Below, in pieces: positions 4,865 to 5,190 of a stretch of DNA of 5,190 nt. Made by a program: the position numbers and the translations under genes. The first letter of the stretch is position 1; every line of letters begins with the position of its first letter. The notes beneath the pieces were generated by a model. That model searched no databases. It saw only the letters and a program-made list of their open reading frames with translations, and was not told the origin of the DNA. Source of the DNA: UBA5359 sp028699365 [NCBI: bacterium] (lineage in GTDB: Bacteria > UBP13 > UBA5359); the NCBI GenBank assembly GCA_028699365.1, contig JAQVUQ010000223.1, forward strand, positions 1 to 5,190, read 5' to 3'.

Positions 4865-5190
4865 AAGCGCATTTGCTTGAGGTTCCGCCTGTGATGATCA
4901 TGGGGTTCCATTATACCCGCCAATACAGCAGGAGAGCCCGCATTAACGTGCTGGGGCTTGTTGATCAGTCAACAATGGAGTGGCAGTGCTGGTATGAGAG
5001 CATGCATGAAAGAGAAGCACTGGAGCGTATAGCCCAAGCCGGCTATGCCCTGCTTGAAACGCACTTTATTTACGGGTTCGGTTTCAAGGGAGAGCGTGAG
5101 GAGATCGAGCTTACAAAGAAACTGGTGCAGAATGCCCATGCAGTAGGATTGAAGGTGTTGGGCTATTTCCAGTTCTTTTCCGTGCAAGCA
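4861..5190 (+). CDS. Putative TIM-barrel glycoside-hydrolase-like protein, N-terminal 110 residues
   Basis: An open frame from the ATG at 4861 to the window end with no stop; the C-terminus is missing. AGAGGA at 4850-4855 lies 5 nt before the start, and the start overlaps the propeller stop as ATGA. Residues 51-66 (REALERIAQAGYALLETH) and 84-102 (LTKKLVQNAHAVGLKVLGY) form the helix/strand alternation of a (beta/alpha)8 barrel: a strand after an A/G-G-Y/A turn, then a helix, then a VGLKVLGY strand. This resembles the start of hypothetical glycosyl hydrolase families of the GHL6/beta-galactosidase-like type, where an AHxxGhxVhGY element is common. The catalytic acids normally lie further on and cannot be seen. 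No signal peptide is visible, so a cytoplasmic enzyme acting on imported oligosaccharides is possible. The pairing with a propeller supports a carbohydrate role, but this is inference. Confidence 0.6.
   Translation, partial: MKAHLLEVPPVMIMGFHYTRQYSRRARINVLGLVDQSTMEWQCWYESMHEREALERIAQAGYALLETHFIYGFGFKGEREEIELTKKLVQNAHAVGLKVLGYFQFFSVQA

Noticed and set aside
4969-5187. 72-codon minus-strand open frame at the right end
   Set aside because: It is antisense to the plus-strand TIM-barrel-like frame, which has a ribosome binding site and ATGA coupling to the gene before it.
1-5190. CRISPR array, tRNA, rRNA or complete insertion sequence
   Set aside because: No regularly spaced repeats, no tRNA TPsiC-type GTTCRANTC element in a cloverleaf context, no rRNA signature and no transposase frame were seen.

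Overview
The window looks like a chromosomal stretch of a moderately GC-rich Bacillota (Firmicutes), most likely a Clostridia/Peptococcaceae-type anaerobe. The evidence is strong GGAGG-type ribosome binding sites, GTG and TTG starts, a YabE-type cell-wall protein (DUF348, G5, 3D domains) directly upstream of the 16S rRNA dimethyltransferase rsmA (ksgA), and a CapA-like gene. The genus cannot be fixed from this sequence.

Layout. (1) 1-413, + strand: C-terminal end of a CapA-type (poly-gamma-glutamate capsule family) metallophosphoesterase-like protein. (2) 438-1000, - strand, convergent with it: a two-gene type II toxin-antitoxin operon, with a ribbon-helix-helix antitoxin followed 2 nt later by a MazF/PemK-type toxin. 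Its AT-rich upstream DNA (1022-1061) carries a 10-bp inverted repeat that suits an autoregulatory operator. (3) 1062-1292: no gene recognised. It holds a stable stem-loop, a 9-bp direct repeat and a second hairpin just before the next ribosome binding site. (4) 1293-2312, +: YabE-like membrane-anchored cell-wall protein, followed by a long perfect hairpin (2336-2364). (5) 2407-3294, +: rsmA/ksgA. The usual ribonuclease M5 gene (rnmV) is not between them. (6) 3286 to about 3570, - strand: decayed Gfo/Idh/MocA-family oxidoreductase remnant with at least one frameshift. (7) 3576-3604: a near-consensus sigma-A promoter, driving (8) 3704-4864, an unrecognised seven-bladed beta-propeller protein, which overlaps by 4 nt (9) 4861 to the window end, the N-terminal part of a TIM-barrel, glycoside-hydrolase-like protein.

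Functionally, the left and centre are housekeeping and cell-envelope genes with a TA module placed between them. The right end starts an apparent accessory operon, probably for a carbohydrate or glycoconjugate: the propeller plus the putative TIM-barrel hydrolase, beside a dead sugar-type dehydrogenase. That propeller/TIM-barrel pair is the best candidate here for something not yet described. Its substrate cannot be read from this window.
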